In this document: in pieces, positions 55,397 through 63,665 of the stretch
Numbering within the stretch: position 1 is the first letter of the stretch
Layout: every line of letters begins with the position of its first letter
From: an uncultured Bacteroidales bacterium
Lineage (GTDB): Bacteria; Bacteroidota; Bacteroidia; Bacteroidales; F082
Length of the DNA stretch: 64,000 nt
Assembly (NCBI GenBank): GCA_946185535.1
Contig: CAMHJX010000005.1
Span: 1 to 64,000, forward strand
Direction: 5' to 3'
Program-made: the position numbers and the translations under genes
The notes under the pieces: generated by a model
What the model was told of the DNA's origin: nothing
What the model saw: the letters and a program-made list of their open reading frames with translations, nothing else
Database searches by the model: none

Positions 55397-56623
55397 TTAT
55401 ATTTTCTTGATTACCAATGCACTATTTGTCCCACCAAAACCAAAGGAGTTGGACAGGATAGTGTTTAATGTCTTGTTGGTCGTAGTGTTAACGATGTTAA
55501 GGCCTTCCGAGTATTCATCTGGGTGCTCAAAGTTGATGTTGGGAGCGATGAAGCCGCCGTGCATCATGAGGATACAATAAACGATTTCGCTGGCGCCGGC
55601 CATCCAACACTCGTGACCCGTCATCGACTTAGTTGATGAAATGGGTGTTTTTGTAACGCCAAACATATTCTTCAAAGCCATGGCTTCAAACATATCGCCT
55701 TGGGGCGTTGAGGTGGCGTGGGCGTTCACATAGTCAATGTCTTCGGCTTTCACTCCTGCCTCGTTCATGGCGCGGGTCATGGCGCGTTGGCAGCCTTCCT
55801 CGCTTGGTTGAGAGATGTGTATCTCACCATTCGAAGAAAAGCCATAGCCGCATACTTCAGCCAAAATCGTTGCTCCACGCGCAACGGCATGGTCGTAATC
55901 CTCAAGCACCAAAGCCGCTGCACCACCACTGGGTACAAGGCCGTCGCGATCACGGTCGAAGGGACGGGAAGCTTTGGTCGGGTCATCAACCCTTGTCGAG
56001 AAGGCGCTAATACCATCAAAGCTGCCCATCGAGAGGTAGTTGGTCTCCTGGGCGCCACCGCAAAGCACCATGTCCTGCAAGCCATTGCGAATGAGCATAG
56101 CGCCAAGTCCTATGGCATGAGAACCACTAGCACAAGCCGCGCTAATGGTCATGTTGATACCTTTCAAGTGGAAGATAGTGGAAAGGTTCATCGTCACAGT
56201 GGAGTTCATCGATTGGAAAATGGCTGCCGATCCCACCAAGGTAGTGTCTTTCTTTTCTAAAGCTATCTCATGCGATTCTATGACCGCTTTGGCGGAAGAG
56301 TCGTTTCCAAAAAGCACACCAACTTCGTTCTCAAGCAGGTAAGCATCATCAATCCCAGCTTGCTGGAAAGCCTCCAAAGTGGCCATATAGGCATATTCGC
56401 CTTCCTCGGCCAGATACATGCGAAGCTTGCGGTCGAGTTTGCCTTTCAGTTGTGGCTTTTCCACAATACCCGTCAATGGCGAACGATAACCATATTCTAT
56501 GCGTTGCGGGTCGATGCCAATGCCAGAACGGCCTTCGCGCAAAGCGACTTCAACTTCTTCTTTGTTTTTCCCAAGGCACGACCAAATGCCCATGCCCGTG
56601 ATGACAACTCTTCTATGATTCAT
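55397..56623 (-). CDS. Beta-ketoacyl-ACP synthase II-like enzyme
   Basis: 408 residues, full-length KAS II-type with the catalytic set Cys164 (SAACASGSHA), His302 (NAHATSTPQGD) and His337 (SMTGHECWMAG) and the C-terminal GFGGTNSALV strand. It is the first condensing enzyme of the operon and the closest here to ordinary FabF, so it may start or extend the polyene from the aryl starter. A 74-bp spacer with a palindromic repeat (56639-56692) separates it from FabG upstream. Confidence 0.92.
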   Translation of the reverse strand: MNHRRVVITGMGIWSCLGKNKEEVEVALREGRSGIGIDPQRIEYGYRSPLTGIVEKPQLKGKLDRKLRMYLAEEGEYAYMATLEAFQQAGIDDAYLLENEVGVLFGNDSSAKAVIESHEIALEKKDTTLVGSAAIFQSMNSTVTMNLSTIFHLKGINMTISAACASGSHAIGLGAMLIRNGLQDMVLCGGAQETNYLSMGSFDGISAFSTRVDDPTKASRPFDRDRDGLVPSGGAAALVLEDYDHAVARGATILAEVCGYGFSSNGEIHISQPSEEGCQRAMTRAMNEAGVKAEDIDYVNAHATSTPQGDMFEAMALKNMFGVTKTPISSTKSMTGHECWMAGASEIVYCILMMHGGFIAPNINFEHPDEYSEGLNIVNTTTNKTLNTILSNSFGFGGTNSALVIKKI

Positions 56624-56638
56624 AGTTTGATTCTTTCA

Positions 56639-56692
56639 AGTCGGCCCTTCGACGGGCTCAGGGACCTAGGTCGTTGAGCCTGTCGAAACGCC
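56639..56692. repeat. REP-like palindromic repeat between FabG and ketosynthase genes
   Basis: TTCGACGGGCTCA (56649-56661) and TGAGCCTGTCGAA (56675-56687) pair with one G-U/mismatch. The flanks GTCGGCCC and GGGACC match those of the copy at 48930-48990, where the same arms are arranged in the opposite order. It may form a hairpin in the operon mRNA. Confidence 0.8.
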
Positions 56693-56697
56693 GGTTA

Positions 56698-57426
56698 TTA
56701 TGTGTATAACCCTCCGTTGATGGAAATCACCTGCCCCGTAATGTAAGCGGCATCATCTGAAGCAAGGAAAGCAGCCAAGGCTGCCACTTCCTCAGGTTTG
56801 CCAAAGCGACCCAAAGGGATAAGTTTCTTCAATTCATCGTTTTCAAGCTCTTTGGTCATGTCGGTGGCAATGAAGCCAGGAGCGATGGCGTTGACGGTTA
56901 CCTTACGGGCAGCCACTTCCTGCGCCAAGGCTTTGGTAGCACCAATGAGGGCTGCCTTTGCGGCGGAATAGTTGGTTTGTCCAGGCTGGCCTTTCAGTCC
57001 CGACAGCGAAGCCATATTGATGATACGACCATTGCGACGGGTCAACATGTTTTTCAGCACGCGACGGGTGATATAGAAGAAACCATTCAAAGTGGTGTCC
57101 AACACCCGATTCCATTGATCCTCCTGCATGAAGATCATCAGGTTGTCCTCATGAATGCCTGCGTTGTTGACCAACACGGAGATGTAATCGTCGGGATGGC
57201 TTGTCGCCCACGACTCCAGAGCCGTTTCAATGGCTTGGGAATCGGCAACATTGAAGGGCAGCAATTCACCTGTACCGCCAGCTTCTTGCACCTGTTTCAG
57301 TGTGTCTTCAGCAGCCTCTTTATTTGACTGATAGTTGATGATGACTGTAAAACCATCTTTGGCCAAGCGCAAGGCGATGGCTTTTCCCAAACCTCGTGAG
57401 GCACCTGTAATGAGCGCGTATTTCAT
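56698..57426 (-). CDS. fabG: 3-oxoacyl-ACP reductase (FabG-type SDR)
   Basis: 242 residues, classical short-chain dehydrogenase with the NADP-binding TGASRGLGKAIA (8-19), NNAG (87-90) and catalytic Ser140/Tyr153/Lys157 in NYSAAKAAL. It ends with the usual FabG C-terminus (ITGQVISINGGLYT). It reduces 3-ketoacyl-ACP to 3-hydroxyacyl-ACP in each extension round. The start overlaps the lyase stop by one base (TAATG). The symbol refers to the family; a dedicated polyene reductase is more likely than the housekeeping enzyme because of its operon position. Confidence 0.92.
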   Translation of the reverse strand: MKYALITGASRGLGKAIALRLAKDGFTVIINYQSNKEAAEDTLKQVQEAGGTGELLPFNVADSQAIETALESWATSHPDDYISVLVNNAGIHEDNLMIFMQEDQWNRVLDTTLNGFFYITRRVLKNMLTRRNGRIINMASLSGLKGQPGQTNYSAAKAALIGATKALAQEVAARKVTVNAIAPGFIATDMTKELENDELKKLIPLGRFGKPEEVAALAAFLASDDAAYITGQVISINGGLYT

Positions 57427-58964
57427 TATTTCAATTTCAAAGGGTTGGTTTTCAGATAATTCTCAACGGCAGCAATTTCCTTGTAGAAAGGTGTGTCTTC
57501 GATGAAAAGTGGAATGATCTCCCTCACTTTGTCGTAAACTTTCCTTGAAGTCGGTGCCAGTTTGTCTGCAATCTTCAAGCAATCGGTGGCTTGAGCCAAG
57601 GCAATGTATTGGATAGCCATCACCTGGAAGCAGTTCTCCACCACTTGCTTGCAAAGCAAGGCAGAATTAGTACCCATACTGACAATGTCTTGGTTGTCGT
57701 TGTTGTTCGGGATGCTGTGCACATAGTTAGGCATGGCCAGCGTTTGGCATTCGGCTGTTGTCGAAGTAGCCGTGAACTGGCAGGCCTGCATACCGTAGTT
57801 CAATCCCAATGTTCCAAGGTTGAGGAATGGAGGCAGGATGCCGTTGATGCGGTCGTGGAAGAGATAGTTCAACTGGCGTTCTGCTGTCATGCAGAGGCGT
57901 ACAAGGGCAATCTTTACCTTGTCTTCCTCCAACGAGATATAGTCGCCGTGGAAGTTGCCGCCATGATAGACATACTCTGTTTCGGGATCGACGATGGGAT
58001 TGTCGCAGGCCGAGTTGAGTTCATCTTCAAGGATTTGGCGGGTGTACATCAAAGTGTCATAAATGGGGCCAAGAATTTGCGGGGTACAGCGGAGTGAATA
58101 GTAAGCCTGCACCTTATGCTCAAAGACCTTCACATCGGAGTGACCATAGTCGTAAAGCTCATGGGCGCGTTTCTTGAGGCATTGCGAGCCTGCTGACAGC
58201 TCACGCAAACGGCGTGCGATTTCTTGCTGACCCTCGTGACGGCGACAGTTGTTTTCGCCTTCCGACATGTAATCGTCGAACGAAGAAGCGATTTCATTCA
58301 TCCAAACAGCGGCTAAAGTAGCCCAGTCGAGTAAAGTCTCGGCATGGAACTGGTTAACCACGCTGATGCCCGTCATCACAGAAGTGCCATTGGTGATGGA
58401 AAGGCCTTCGCGGATGTGCATCTTGAGCGGTTCAAGGCCGTTTTCTTTCATCACCTCTGCGGTCGGTCTCCATTGACCTTTATAGTGGACTTCACCTTCA
58501 CCGATGAGGCACAACGCGATATGAGCCAACTGCACCAAGTCGCCGCTGGCACCCACGCTGCCATGCATGGGAATGAAAGGATATATCTCGCGGTTGATGA
58601 ACTCAACCAACAATTTCACCACATCGGTATGCACGCCCGAACGGCATTGCAACACCGTGCCAAGGCGGGCTATCATGGCCGACTTCACATAGATATCGTC
58701 CAAGGGCTCTCCTGCTCCAGTGGAGTGGCTACGGATGATATTATATTGTAAATCTGTTAGATACTTATCGTCAACACGCCATTGGGCCATTGGGCCAAAG
58801 CCTGTATTGATGCCATAAATGACTTTTTCGGCGGCAAACTTTTCCAAAAAACGGTAACACGCTTCCACGCGGTCAATCCACGCTCCCGAAACCTGAATCT
58901 TCTCATCGGAATGCAAGACTTTTTCTACTTCTTCGAGCGTGATTCTGTCATTAAATGTAATCAT
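57426..58964 (-). CDS. Aromatic amino-acid (probably tyrosine) ammonia-lyase
   Basis: 512 residues of the HAL/PAL/TAL family. The MIO cofactor triad Ala-Ser-Gly is at 139-141 (GSVGASGDLVQLAH); catalytic Tyr50 lies in YGINTGFGPMAQ, and residues NIIRSHSTG (75-83, with His80) line the selectivity region. The late motif HSIPNNNDNQDIVSMG is kept. The whole sequence strongly resembles the Flavobacterium tyrosine ammonia-lyase of flexirubin biosynthesis as I remember it, so conversion of tyrosine to 4-coumarate as aryl starter is inferred; histidine as substrate is not excluded from sequence alone. It is the first gene of the operon, with a promoter-like box about 27 bp upstream. Confidence 0.9.
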   Translation of the reverse strand: MITFNDRITLEEVEKVLHSDEKIQVSGAWIDRVEACYRFLEKFAAEKVIYGINTGFGPMAQWRVDDKYLTDLQYNIIRSHSTGAGEPLDDIYVKSAMIARLGTVLQCRSGVHTDVVKLLVEFINREIYPFIPMHGSVGASGDLVQLAHIALCLIGEGEVHYKGQWRPTAEVMKENGLEPLKMHIREGLSITNGTSVMTGISVVNQFHAETLLDWATLAAVWMNEIASSFDDYMSEGENNCRRHEGQQEIARRLRELSAGSQCLKKRAHELYDYGHSDVKVFEHKVQAYYSLRCTPQILGPIYDTLMYTRQILEDELNSACDNPIVDPETEYVYHGGNFHGDYISLEEDKVKIALVRLCMTAERQLNYLFHDRINGILPPFLNLGTLGLNYGMQACQFTATSTTAECQTLAMPNYVHSIPNNNDNQDIVSMGTNSALLCKQVVENCFQVMAIQYIALAQATDCLKIADKLAPTSRKVYDKVREIIPLFIEDTPFYKEIAAVENYLKTNPLKLK

Positions 58965-58990
58965 TTATTTCCCTTTTTTAAATAGAGGTG

Positions 58991-58998
58991 CAAAAGTA
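58991..58998 (-). promoter_or_regulatory. -7 box of the polyene operon
   Basis: TACTTTTG on the minus strand fits TAnnTTTG, 27 nt upstream of the lyase ATG. No convincing -33 element was found. The region 58965-59101 is shared with the divergent lipid-kinase promoter. Confidence 0.45.
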
Positions 58999-59049
58999 TG
59001 AAAAAAAACAATATAAATTCATTATCTTTTCAAATAACAAAGCATTTGG

Positions 59050-59079
59050 TTTGTCTTATTGTTTTATTTCCTATCTTTG
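59050..59079 (+). promoter_or_regulatory. Promoter of the lipid kinase / pgk pair
   Basis: TTTG (59050-59053), an 18-nt spacer and TATCTTTG (59072-59079) fit the Bacteroidota -33/-7 pattern, 22 nt upstream of the ATG at 59102. Confidence 0.6.
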
Positions 59080-59101
59080 ACCCGCAAAAAAACTAGTTTT
59101 T

Positions 59102-60124
59102 ATGACTGAAACAAACAACAAATGGTTGGTTGTCGTCAATCCAAAAGCCTCGGTCGGAAAATCCAGAAGAGACTGGCCTATGATTAAGCAACTGCTTATC
59201 CAAGAAGGAATTATGTTTGATGATATACTGACTGAATATCCTTGTCATGCCATTGAAATTGTCCGTAACGCCATTGTTGAAAAAGGCTATCGAAAGTTCA
59301 TCTCGGTAGGCGGTGATGGCACCAATAACGAAATAATTAATGGCATATTTACGCAAGATGTTGTTCCCACCACCGACATTACCATGGCCGCCCTTCCTAT
59401 CGGTACAGGCAACGACTGGCGCCGTACCTTTGACATTCCTTTGGAATATGAAGATGTCGTCAAAACTATCAAGGCGGGGCATACTTTTGCCCACGATATT
59501 GGCAAACTGACCTATTATAATGACGGCGACCCAAAGACCCGTTTTTTCCTAAATGCAGCTGGTACAGGCCTAGATGAAATGGTTTGCCATTCAACCAACC
59601 TCATGAAACAACAAGGCAAAGGCGGCACTATCCGTTACTTGATTAGCGTGGTGAAATGTTTGCTGAAATACAAAGTCACCCATGTGCAAATCGAAGTGGA
59701 TGAACAACAAGTGTTTGATGACAATATTTTGAGTCTTTCTGTTGGCAATTGCCGTTTCAATGGTGGCGGTATGATGATGATGCCCAAGGCTGTCCCTGAC
59801 GACGGTCTGTTCGATATCACCGTCATTCGAAAAGTGTCCATCTTCAAATTCGCCGCCAATGTGAAAAACATCTACGATGGCACTTTCATCGAAAAACTCA
59901 AGGAAGTTCAGACCTTCCGTGGCAAGAAAATCCGTATCGTATCCATCCCACCTCATTCCTTGAAGGTTGAGACTGAAGGCGAGACCCTCAATAATTCACC
60001 TTTCGACTTCGAAATCCTGCCCAAGGCCATCAATATGGTCATTCCAAAAGAAAGAGGCAAGAAGTCGCAGAAAAAGAAGAGCCGTTTCAAAAAGAAAAAC
60101 AACAATTCAACAATTCAACAATAA
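59102..60124 (+). CDS. Diacylglycerol kinase family lipid kinase
   Basis: 340 residues. Signature motifs are in order: VVNPKASVGKSRRDW (11-25) for nucleotide contact, SVGGDGTNNEIING (about 63-76) and LPIGTGNDWRR (about 98-108), followed by the beta-rich C-terminal domain (GGGMMMMPKAVPDDG). These are typical of YegS/BmrU/DgkB-type kinases that phosphorylate diacylglycerol or related lipids with ATP. The C-terminus has an unusual Lys/Arg-rich tail (KKSQKKKSRFKKKNNN) that could bind membrane or nucleic acid. It lies 12 bp before pgk and is probably co-transcribed. The actual lipid substrate is unknown. Confidence 0.9.
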   Translation: MTETNNKWLVVVNPKASVGKSRRDWPMIKQLLIQEGIMFDDILTEYPCHAIEIVRNAIVEKGYRKFISVGGDGTNNEIINGIFTQDVVPTTDITMAALPIGTGNDWRRTFDIPLEYEDVVKTIKAGHTFAHDIGKLTYYNDGDPKTRFFLNAAGTGLDEMVCHSTNLMKQQGKGGTIRYLISVVKCLLKYKVTHVQIEVDEQQVFDDNILSLSVGNCRFNGGGMMMMPKAVPDDGLFDITVIRKVSIFKFAANVKNIYDGTFIEKLKEVQTFRGKKIRIVSIPPHSLKVETEGETLNNSPFDFEILPKAINMVIPKERGKKSQKKKSRFKKKNNNSTIQQ

Positions 60125-60136
60125 ACAATAAACATT

Positions 60137-61387
60137 ATGGTAAACATCGATCAAATCAATTTCGAAAACAAGCGCGTGGTTATCCGCGTAGACTTCAATG
60201 TCCCGTTGGATGACAATTTCAACATCACTGATGACACCCGTATGCGTGCCGCTCTGCCTACCATCAACAAGGTCTTGAACGACAAAGGTATGGTTGTGCT
60301 GATGTCGCACCTTGGTCGCCCGAAGAAGAACCCCGACCCGAAGTTCTCCATCAAGCCGATTATCAAGCACTTGGAAGAATTGTTGGGCCGTCCCGTGCAA
60401 TTTGCTACCGATTGCATGAAAGCCGCCGACCAAGTAGCCGCCATGAAACCCGGTGAGGTGCTCGTACTTGAAAACCTCCGTTTCTATGCCGAAGAGGAAG
60501 GTAAGCCACGCGGCATCGAGAAAGGTGAAGAAGGCTACGACGAAGCCAAGAAGGCCGTCAAAGCCTCGCAGAAAGACTTCACCAAGACCCTTGCGGGCTA
60601 TGGCGAATACTACATCAATGACGCTTTCGGTACCGCCCACCGCGCCCATGCTTCAACCGCTTTGATTGCCGACTATTTCGATGCCGACCATAAGATGTTC
60701 GGCTATCTGATGGGCAAGGAAGTGGCTGCCGTCAACAAGGTGATGAACGAAATCCAACATCCTTTCACCGCTATCATGGGTGGCTCTAAGGTCTCCACGA
60801 AGATTGAAATCATCGAGAACCTGCTCACCAAGGTCGACAACCTCATCCTTTGCGGTGGCATGACCTACACCTTCAAAAAGGCTCTCGGCGGTAAGATTGG
60901 TAACTCCATCTGCGAAGACGACAAGCTTGACCTCGCTCTCGACATTCTTGCCAAGGCCAAGGAAAAAGGCGTCAATCTCGTTTTGGCCATTGATTGCGTG
61001 GTTGGTGACAAGTTCGGCAACGACGCCAACACACAAGTGGTTGACCCGATGAATATTCCCGAAGGTTGGGAAGGCATGGACATCGGTCCGAAGACCCGCG
61101 AACTCTTCGCCAATGTTATCAAAGGCTCGAAGACCATCCTTTGGAACGGTCCCTGCGGCGTGTTTGAGTTCGACACCTTTGCACAAGGCTCAAAGGCTAT
61201 TGCTGAGGCCATTGCAGCTGCGACCAAGGACGGTGCCTTCTCGCTCATCGGCGGCGGTGACTCCGTGGCATGCATCAACAAGTTCGGCTTGGCTGACCAA
61301 GTGAGTTATGTCTCCACTGGCGGCGGTGCCCTGCTTGAAGCCATTGAAGGCAAGGAACTGCCTGGTATTGCGGCGATTAAGAAGTGA
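60137..61387 (+). CDS. pgk: Phosphoglycerate kinase
   Basis: 416 residues, full length for bacterial PGK. The substrate-binding loop [17 protein letters not shown] lies at about 15-31, SHLGRPKK at about 56, the hinge/ATP region [12 protein letters not shown] at about 214-225, and the C-terminal [13 protein letters not shown] at about 373-385 binds nucleotide; it ends GIAAIKK. The enzyme makes ATP from 1,3-bisphosphoglycerate in glycolysis and works in reverse in gluconeogenesis. It is a housekeeping gene beside the accessory regions. Codon use looks G/C-rich at third positions compared with the small genes downstream. Confidence 0.98.
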   Translation: MVNIDQINFENKRVVIRVDFNVPLDDNFNITDDTRMRAALPTINKVLNDKGMVVLMSHLGRPKKNPDPKFSIKPIIKHLEELLGRPVQFATDCMKAADQVAAMKPGEVLVLENLRFYAEEEGKPRGIEKGEEGYDEAKKAVKASQKDFTKTLAGYGEYYINDAFGTAHRAHASTALIADYFDADHKMFGYLMGKEVAAVNKVMNEIQHPFTAIMGGSKVSTKIEIIENLLTKVDNLILCGGMTYTFKKALGGKIGNSICEDDKLDLALDILAKAKEKGVNLVLAIDCVVGDKFGNDANTQVVDPMNIPEGWEGMDIGPKTRELFANVIKGSKTILWNGPCGVFEFDTFAQGSKAIAEAIAAATKDGAFSLIGGGDSVACINKFGLADQVSYVSTGGGALLEAIEGKELPGIAAIKK

Positions 61388-61410
61388 TTTTTTGGACTTT
61401 GACTATTGAC

Positions 61411-61455
61411 AATGATCATGACCGCTTTATTTTTGTATAAGCGGTCATGGTCATT
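61411..61455 (+). terminator. Rho-independent terminator after pgk
   Basis: Arms 61411-61427 (AATGATCATGACCGCTT) and 61439-61455 pair over 17 bp with one G-U and are followed by TTTATAGTTTTTTT. Confidence 0.85.
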
Positions 61456-61471
61456 TTTATAGTTTTTTTCA

Positions 61472-61479
61472 TATTTTTG
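61472..61479 (+). promoter_or_regulatory. -7 box before the hairpin leader and XRE gene
   Basis: TATTTTTG fits TAnnTTTG just after the pgk terminator. If used, the transcript to the XRE start (61776) would have a leader of nearly 300 nt containing the long hairpin at 61575-61691. Confidence 0.35.
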
Positions 61480-61574
61480 CGCCAATAAACCGTTTGTTGA
61501 ATCAAATCATAGGTAAAACAGGTCAACAGAAATAACAATTAAATAACATATTAAGCTTTTACGCTCTTGTTCTC

Positions 61575-61691
61575 ACTTGGAAAATCTGGTAAATTTTAAA
61601 AGCGGGAGAATAAGCAAGCGGAAAGTTTGCGTTTTATGGCGCAAACTATTTCGTGCTTATTACCGCATCGGTTTACCAGAACCTTCCAAGT
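61575..61691 (+). other. Long imperfect inverted repeat (about 52-57 nt arms, 7-nt loop)
   Basis: The left arm 61575-61631 and right arm 61639-61691 are largely complementary. Exact blocks pair in order from the outside in: ACTTGGA/TCCAAGT, CTGGTAAA/TTTACCAG, GCGG/CCGC, AATAAGCA/TGCTTATT and GTTTGCG/CGCAAAC, separated by small internal loops. It lies in the 388-bp region without a recognised gene between pgk and the XRE regulator. It may be a structured RNA, a regulatory site for the adjacent DNA-binding protein, or a small non-autonomous mobile element. A frame running through it (61577-61837) is considered accidental. Confidence 0.75.
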
Positions 61692-61775
61692 TAATAAGCA
61701 ATAAAACGAAAGGTGAGCGCCTTTTCCATTGCTTTTCAAAAACAAAGGCGGAAGCCCTCAACTCGAAACAGCACT

Positions 61776-62036
61776 ATGGAAAGAGAAAAACGATACCCCA
61801 CCGATGGTTTCCATCTTGGAAAAATAGTAAAAACTGAATTAATCCGACAAGGCCGCAGCATTACTTGGTTAGCTTCACAAGTAGGATGTTCGCGGGAAAA
61901 TTTATATAAGGTTTTTCGCCATAAATGGATTTATACTGATCTTCTGTTTCAGATTTGTGAAGCCTTAGATTATGACTTTTTCAAATTATGTTCCGATTAC
62001 TACCAAACCAAAAAATGTGAAAAAAATAACCAATGA
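61776..62036 (+). CDS. Small XRE-type helix-turn-helix regulator
   Basis: 86 residues from ATG 61776 (MEREKRYPTD); the frame is open 21 codons further up but those overlap compositionally odd sequence. A single Cro/C1-type helix-turn-helix occupies about 15-70: RSITWLASQVGCSRENLYKVF contains the two helices, with hydrophobic core residues in ICEALDYDFFKL. No sensor domain was seen. This kind of small regulator is common near mobile elements and in Bacteroidota genomes. The upstream hairpin is a candidate target. Its regulon cannot be inferred. Confidence 0.75.
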   Translation: MEREKRYPTDGFHLGKIVKTELIRQGRSITWLASQVGCSRENLYKVFRHKWIYTDLLFQICEALDYDFFKLCSDYYQTKKCEKNNQ

Positions 62037-62108
62037 CTTGATAGCTTTTTTCCAAAAAATCAGGAAGAATAGCACCATTTAAAATACTGATAATAAAATA
62101 GTTTGATA

Positions 62109-62116
62109 TATTTTTG
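62109..62116 (+). promoter_or_regulatory. Possible -7 box before a short ORF
   Basis: TATTTTTG fits TAnnTTTG and lies 27 nt upstream of the ATG at 62144. No -33 element was identified. Confidence 0.3.
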
Positions 62117-62143
62117 CGGCAAATACTAAAACTGCTGCGTCCA

Positions 62144-62257
62144 ATGAGAAATAACCAAACAAAAAAGAAACTGAAGAAAATATTTAAAACTGTATTTCTC
62201 TGGTTTTGCAATGGTTTAGAGGCCTATTGTAAACGAGGACTTGTCATTAGAGATTAA
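62144..62257 (+). CDS. Possible 37-residue basic/hydrophobic peptide
   Basis: A short frame encoding a Lys-rich N-terminus (MRNNQTKKKLKKIF) followed by a hydrophobic stretch (KTVFLWFCNGLEAYC). It has a promoter-like box 27 nt upstream and stands alone between the XRE gene and the barrel gene. I do not recognise it. The charge pattern could suit a small membrane-active peptide, but chance occurrence is quite possible. Confidence 0.3.
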   Translation: MRNNQTKKKLKKIFKTVFLWFCNGLEAYCKRGLVIRD

Positions 62258-62306
62258 CTTATTTTGAATCGTAAATTCTATCAACAAATAATCAAATCTA
62301 TCCATC

Positions 62307-62762
62307 ATGAAGAAAATATTATTGGTTTTCTTTGCAGTATTGGGCTTTGCTTTTACTGCAAATGCGCAAAATAGTGCTATTGGTATCCGTCTTGGTGGAG
62401 GTTCTGCTTTGTATGGTGGCGAAATTTCCTATCAATTACCAGTAGGTAATAATCGCGTTGAATTCGACCTCGGTTTCAGCGGCAAAGAATACGTCAATCT
62501 GGCGGGTGTCTATCAATGGACAGGCCCTATCGCTGGCGATTTGGGCTGGTATGTCGGTCCTGGCGTAAACCTTGGTTACTGCATTCATCACGGTTTTGGT
62601 GTTGCTGCTATCCTGCAAGGCGGTATTGAATACAACTTCCCTTCCATCCCATTGCAGTTATCTTTGGATGCACGTCCGTCATGGGACTTTATCAAAAGAG
62701 AAGGCTGTGTTTATAACGGCTTTGGCTGGGGTGTCGCGTTAGGCATCCGGTACAGGCTCTAA
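62307..62762 (+). CDS. Small secreted outer-membrane beta-barrel-like protein
   Basis: 151 residues with a clear signal peptide (MKKILLVFFAVLGFAFTANAQ). The mature part is a run of alternating amphipathic strands rich in Gly and aromatics (AIGIRLGGGSALYGGEISYQ, GLGYCIHHGFG-like), ending in an aromatic-poor but barrel-like GIRYRL. The length suits an 8-strand barrel. It is likely in the outer membrane; function unknown. It is similar in style to many small Bacteroidota outer-membrane proteins. Confidence 0.8.
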   Translation: MKKILLVFFAVLGFAFTANAQNSAIGIRLGGGSALYGGEISYQLPVGNNRVEFDLGFSGKEYVNLAGVYQWTGPIAGDLGWYVGPGVNLGYCIHHGFGVAAILQGGIEYNFPSIPLQLSLDARPSWDFIKREGCVYNGFGWGVALGIRYRL

Positions 62763-62799
62763 TAATTAAAAGGTAAGCTGGTTTTCCAATTCCACCAAA

Positions 62800-63033
62800 A
62801 TGGGTCTGTTCAAATCATCTTATCGTTTCGAAATCGCTACTGCGGAAAGAACAATCGAAGTGTTTGGAACAGTGATGTCCAGAACACCAGAATGTGTTAT
62901 GCTTGATTTATGGTGTCCAGAAGAACCTTGTTTAAACCAGAAGATAACAACACTCGTTGATGATATTCCAAAAACAGTAGAAGCTTTGCTTCGTGAAAAC
63001 CTTGAACAAAGTCTAAATTTCACAGAATCATAA
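62800..63033 (+). CDS. Hypothetical protein, 77 residues
   Basis: A short soluble protein (MGLFKSSYRFEIATAERTIE) with no signal peptide and two Cys (CVMLDLWCPEEPC region has three). It lies 37 bp after the barrel gene and 48 bp before the lipoprotein gene on the same strand, so it may be part of a small operon. Not recognised. Confidence 0.5.
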   Translation: MGLFKSSYRFEIATAERTIEVFGTVMSRTPECVMLDLWCPEEPCLNQKITTLVDDIPKTVEALLRENLEQSLNFTES

Positions 63034-63081
63034 ATTACTAAAACCGATGAGCCCGATGGGATAGAACTGGGTATACTTGAT

Positions 63082-63525
63082 ATGAAAAAAATGAAAATGA
63101 TTTTGTTTGTTTGTCTTGCAACATGTTTGTTTAGCAGTTGTGGGGCTATTAAACCAAGGAGTTTTGTTAAAGCAACTGACGGGGGTGCTTGGAGTTCTAT
63201 TATGCTCAGAGAAGATATTTCTTATGATCAAGCATTCAACGAAGTATTAGATGTAATAGCTAGGCGATTTGAAATGGATATGATTTCCAAAGATGGCGGA
63301 TATGGTCGTACGAATTGGTGCTACACTTGGAATGATAGAGGGCGATATACAGAAAAATACAGAACACGTGTGATTTTCAAGTTTTCAAGTGACAGAAAAA
63401 AAGTTGACATCAAAACTGAAGCAGAATTTGGTGGAGAGCCAAGATGGATTAGAGGCTTTGATACTCGCTTGCTTAGTACCATAAAACAAGATATTTCAGG
63501 TGCTGTTGGTCGCACAGTTCATTGA
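63082..63525 (+). CDS. Hypothetical lipoprotein
   Basis: 147 residues. A short signal peptide ends in a lipobox LFSSC with the lipidated Cys at about 20 (MKKMKMILFVCLATCLFSSCG). The mature part has a compact alpha/beta look (SYDQAFNEVLDVIARRFEM, then strands RTRVIFKFSS and KVDIKTEAEF). I do not recognise the family. Expected in the outer membrane facing the periplasm or surface. A hairpin terminator lies about 140 bp downstream. Confidence 0.75.
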   Translation: MKKMKMILFVCLATCLFSSCGAIKPRSFVKATDGGAWSSIMLREDISYDQAFNEVLDVIARRFEMDMISKDGGYGRTNWCYTWNDRGRYTEKYRTRVIFKFSSDRKKVDIKTEAEFGGEPRWIRGFDTRLLSTIKQDISGAVGRTVH

Positions 63526-63665
63526 TTTATAGAATATTTTATATAAGGATAAAACTGTAAGGGTTTTTGAAATAACAAGAATTCCTCCAATTATTGTACA
63601 GTAGCGGGAGGAAATTGCTTGGCATTATAACAGTTAAGAAGAAAAAAGTATAAAGACCCTTATTT

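Noticed and set aside
46875-58964. Classification as a dialkylresorcinol (DarA/DarB) cluster
   Set aside because: No KAS III-like DarB or aromatase/cyclase-like DarA was seen; all condensing enzymes are KAS I/II-like with Cys-His-His or degenerate.
61577-61837. An 86-codon plus-strand frame through the long hairpin
   Set aside because: It is read across both arms of the inverted repeat, overlaps the better-supported XRE gene, and its product has no domain or signal-like pattern.
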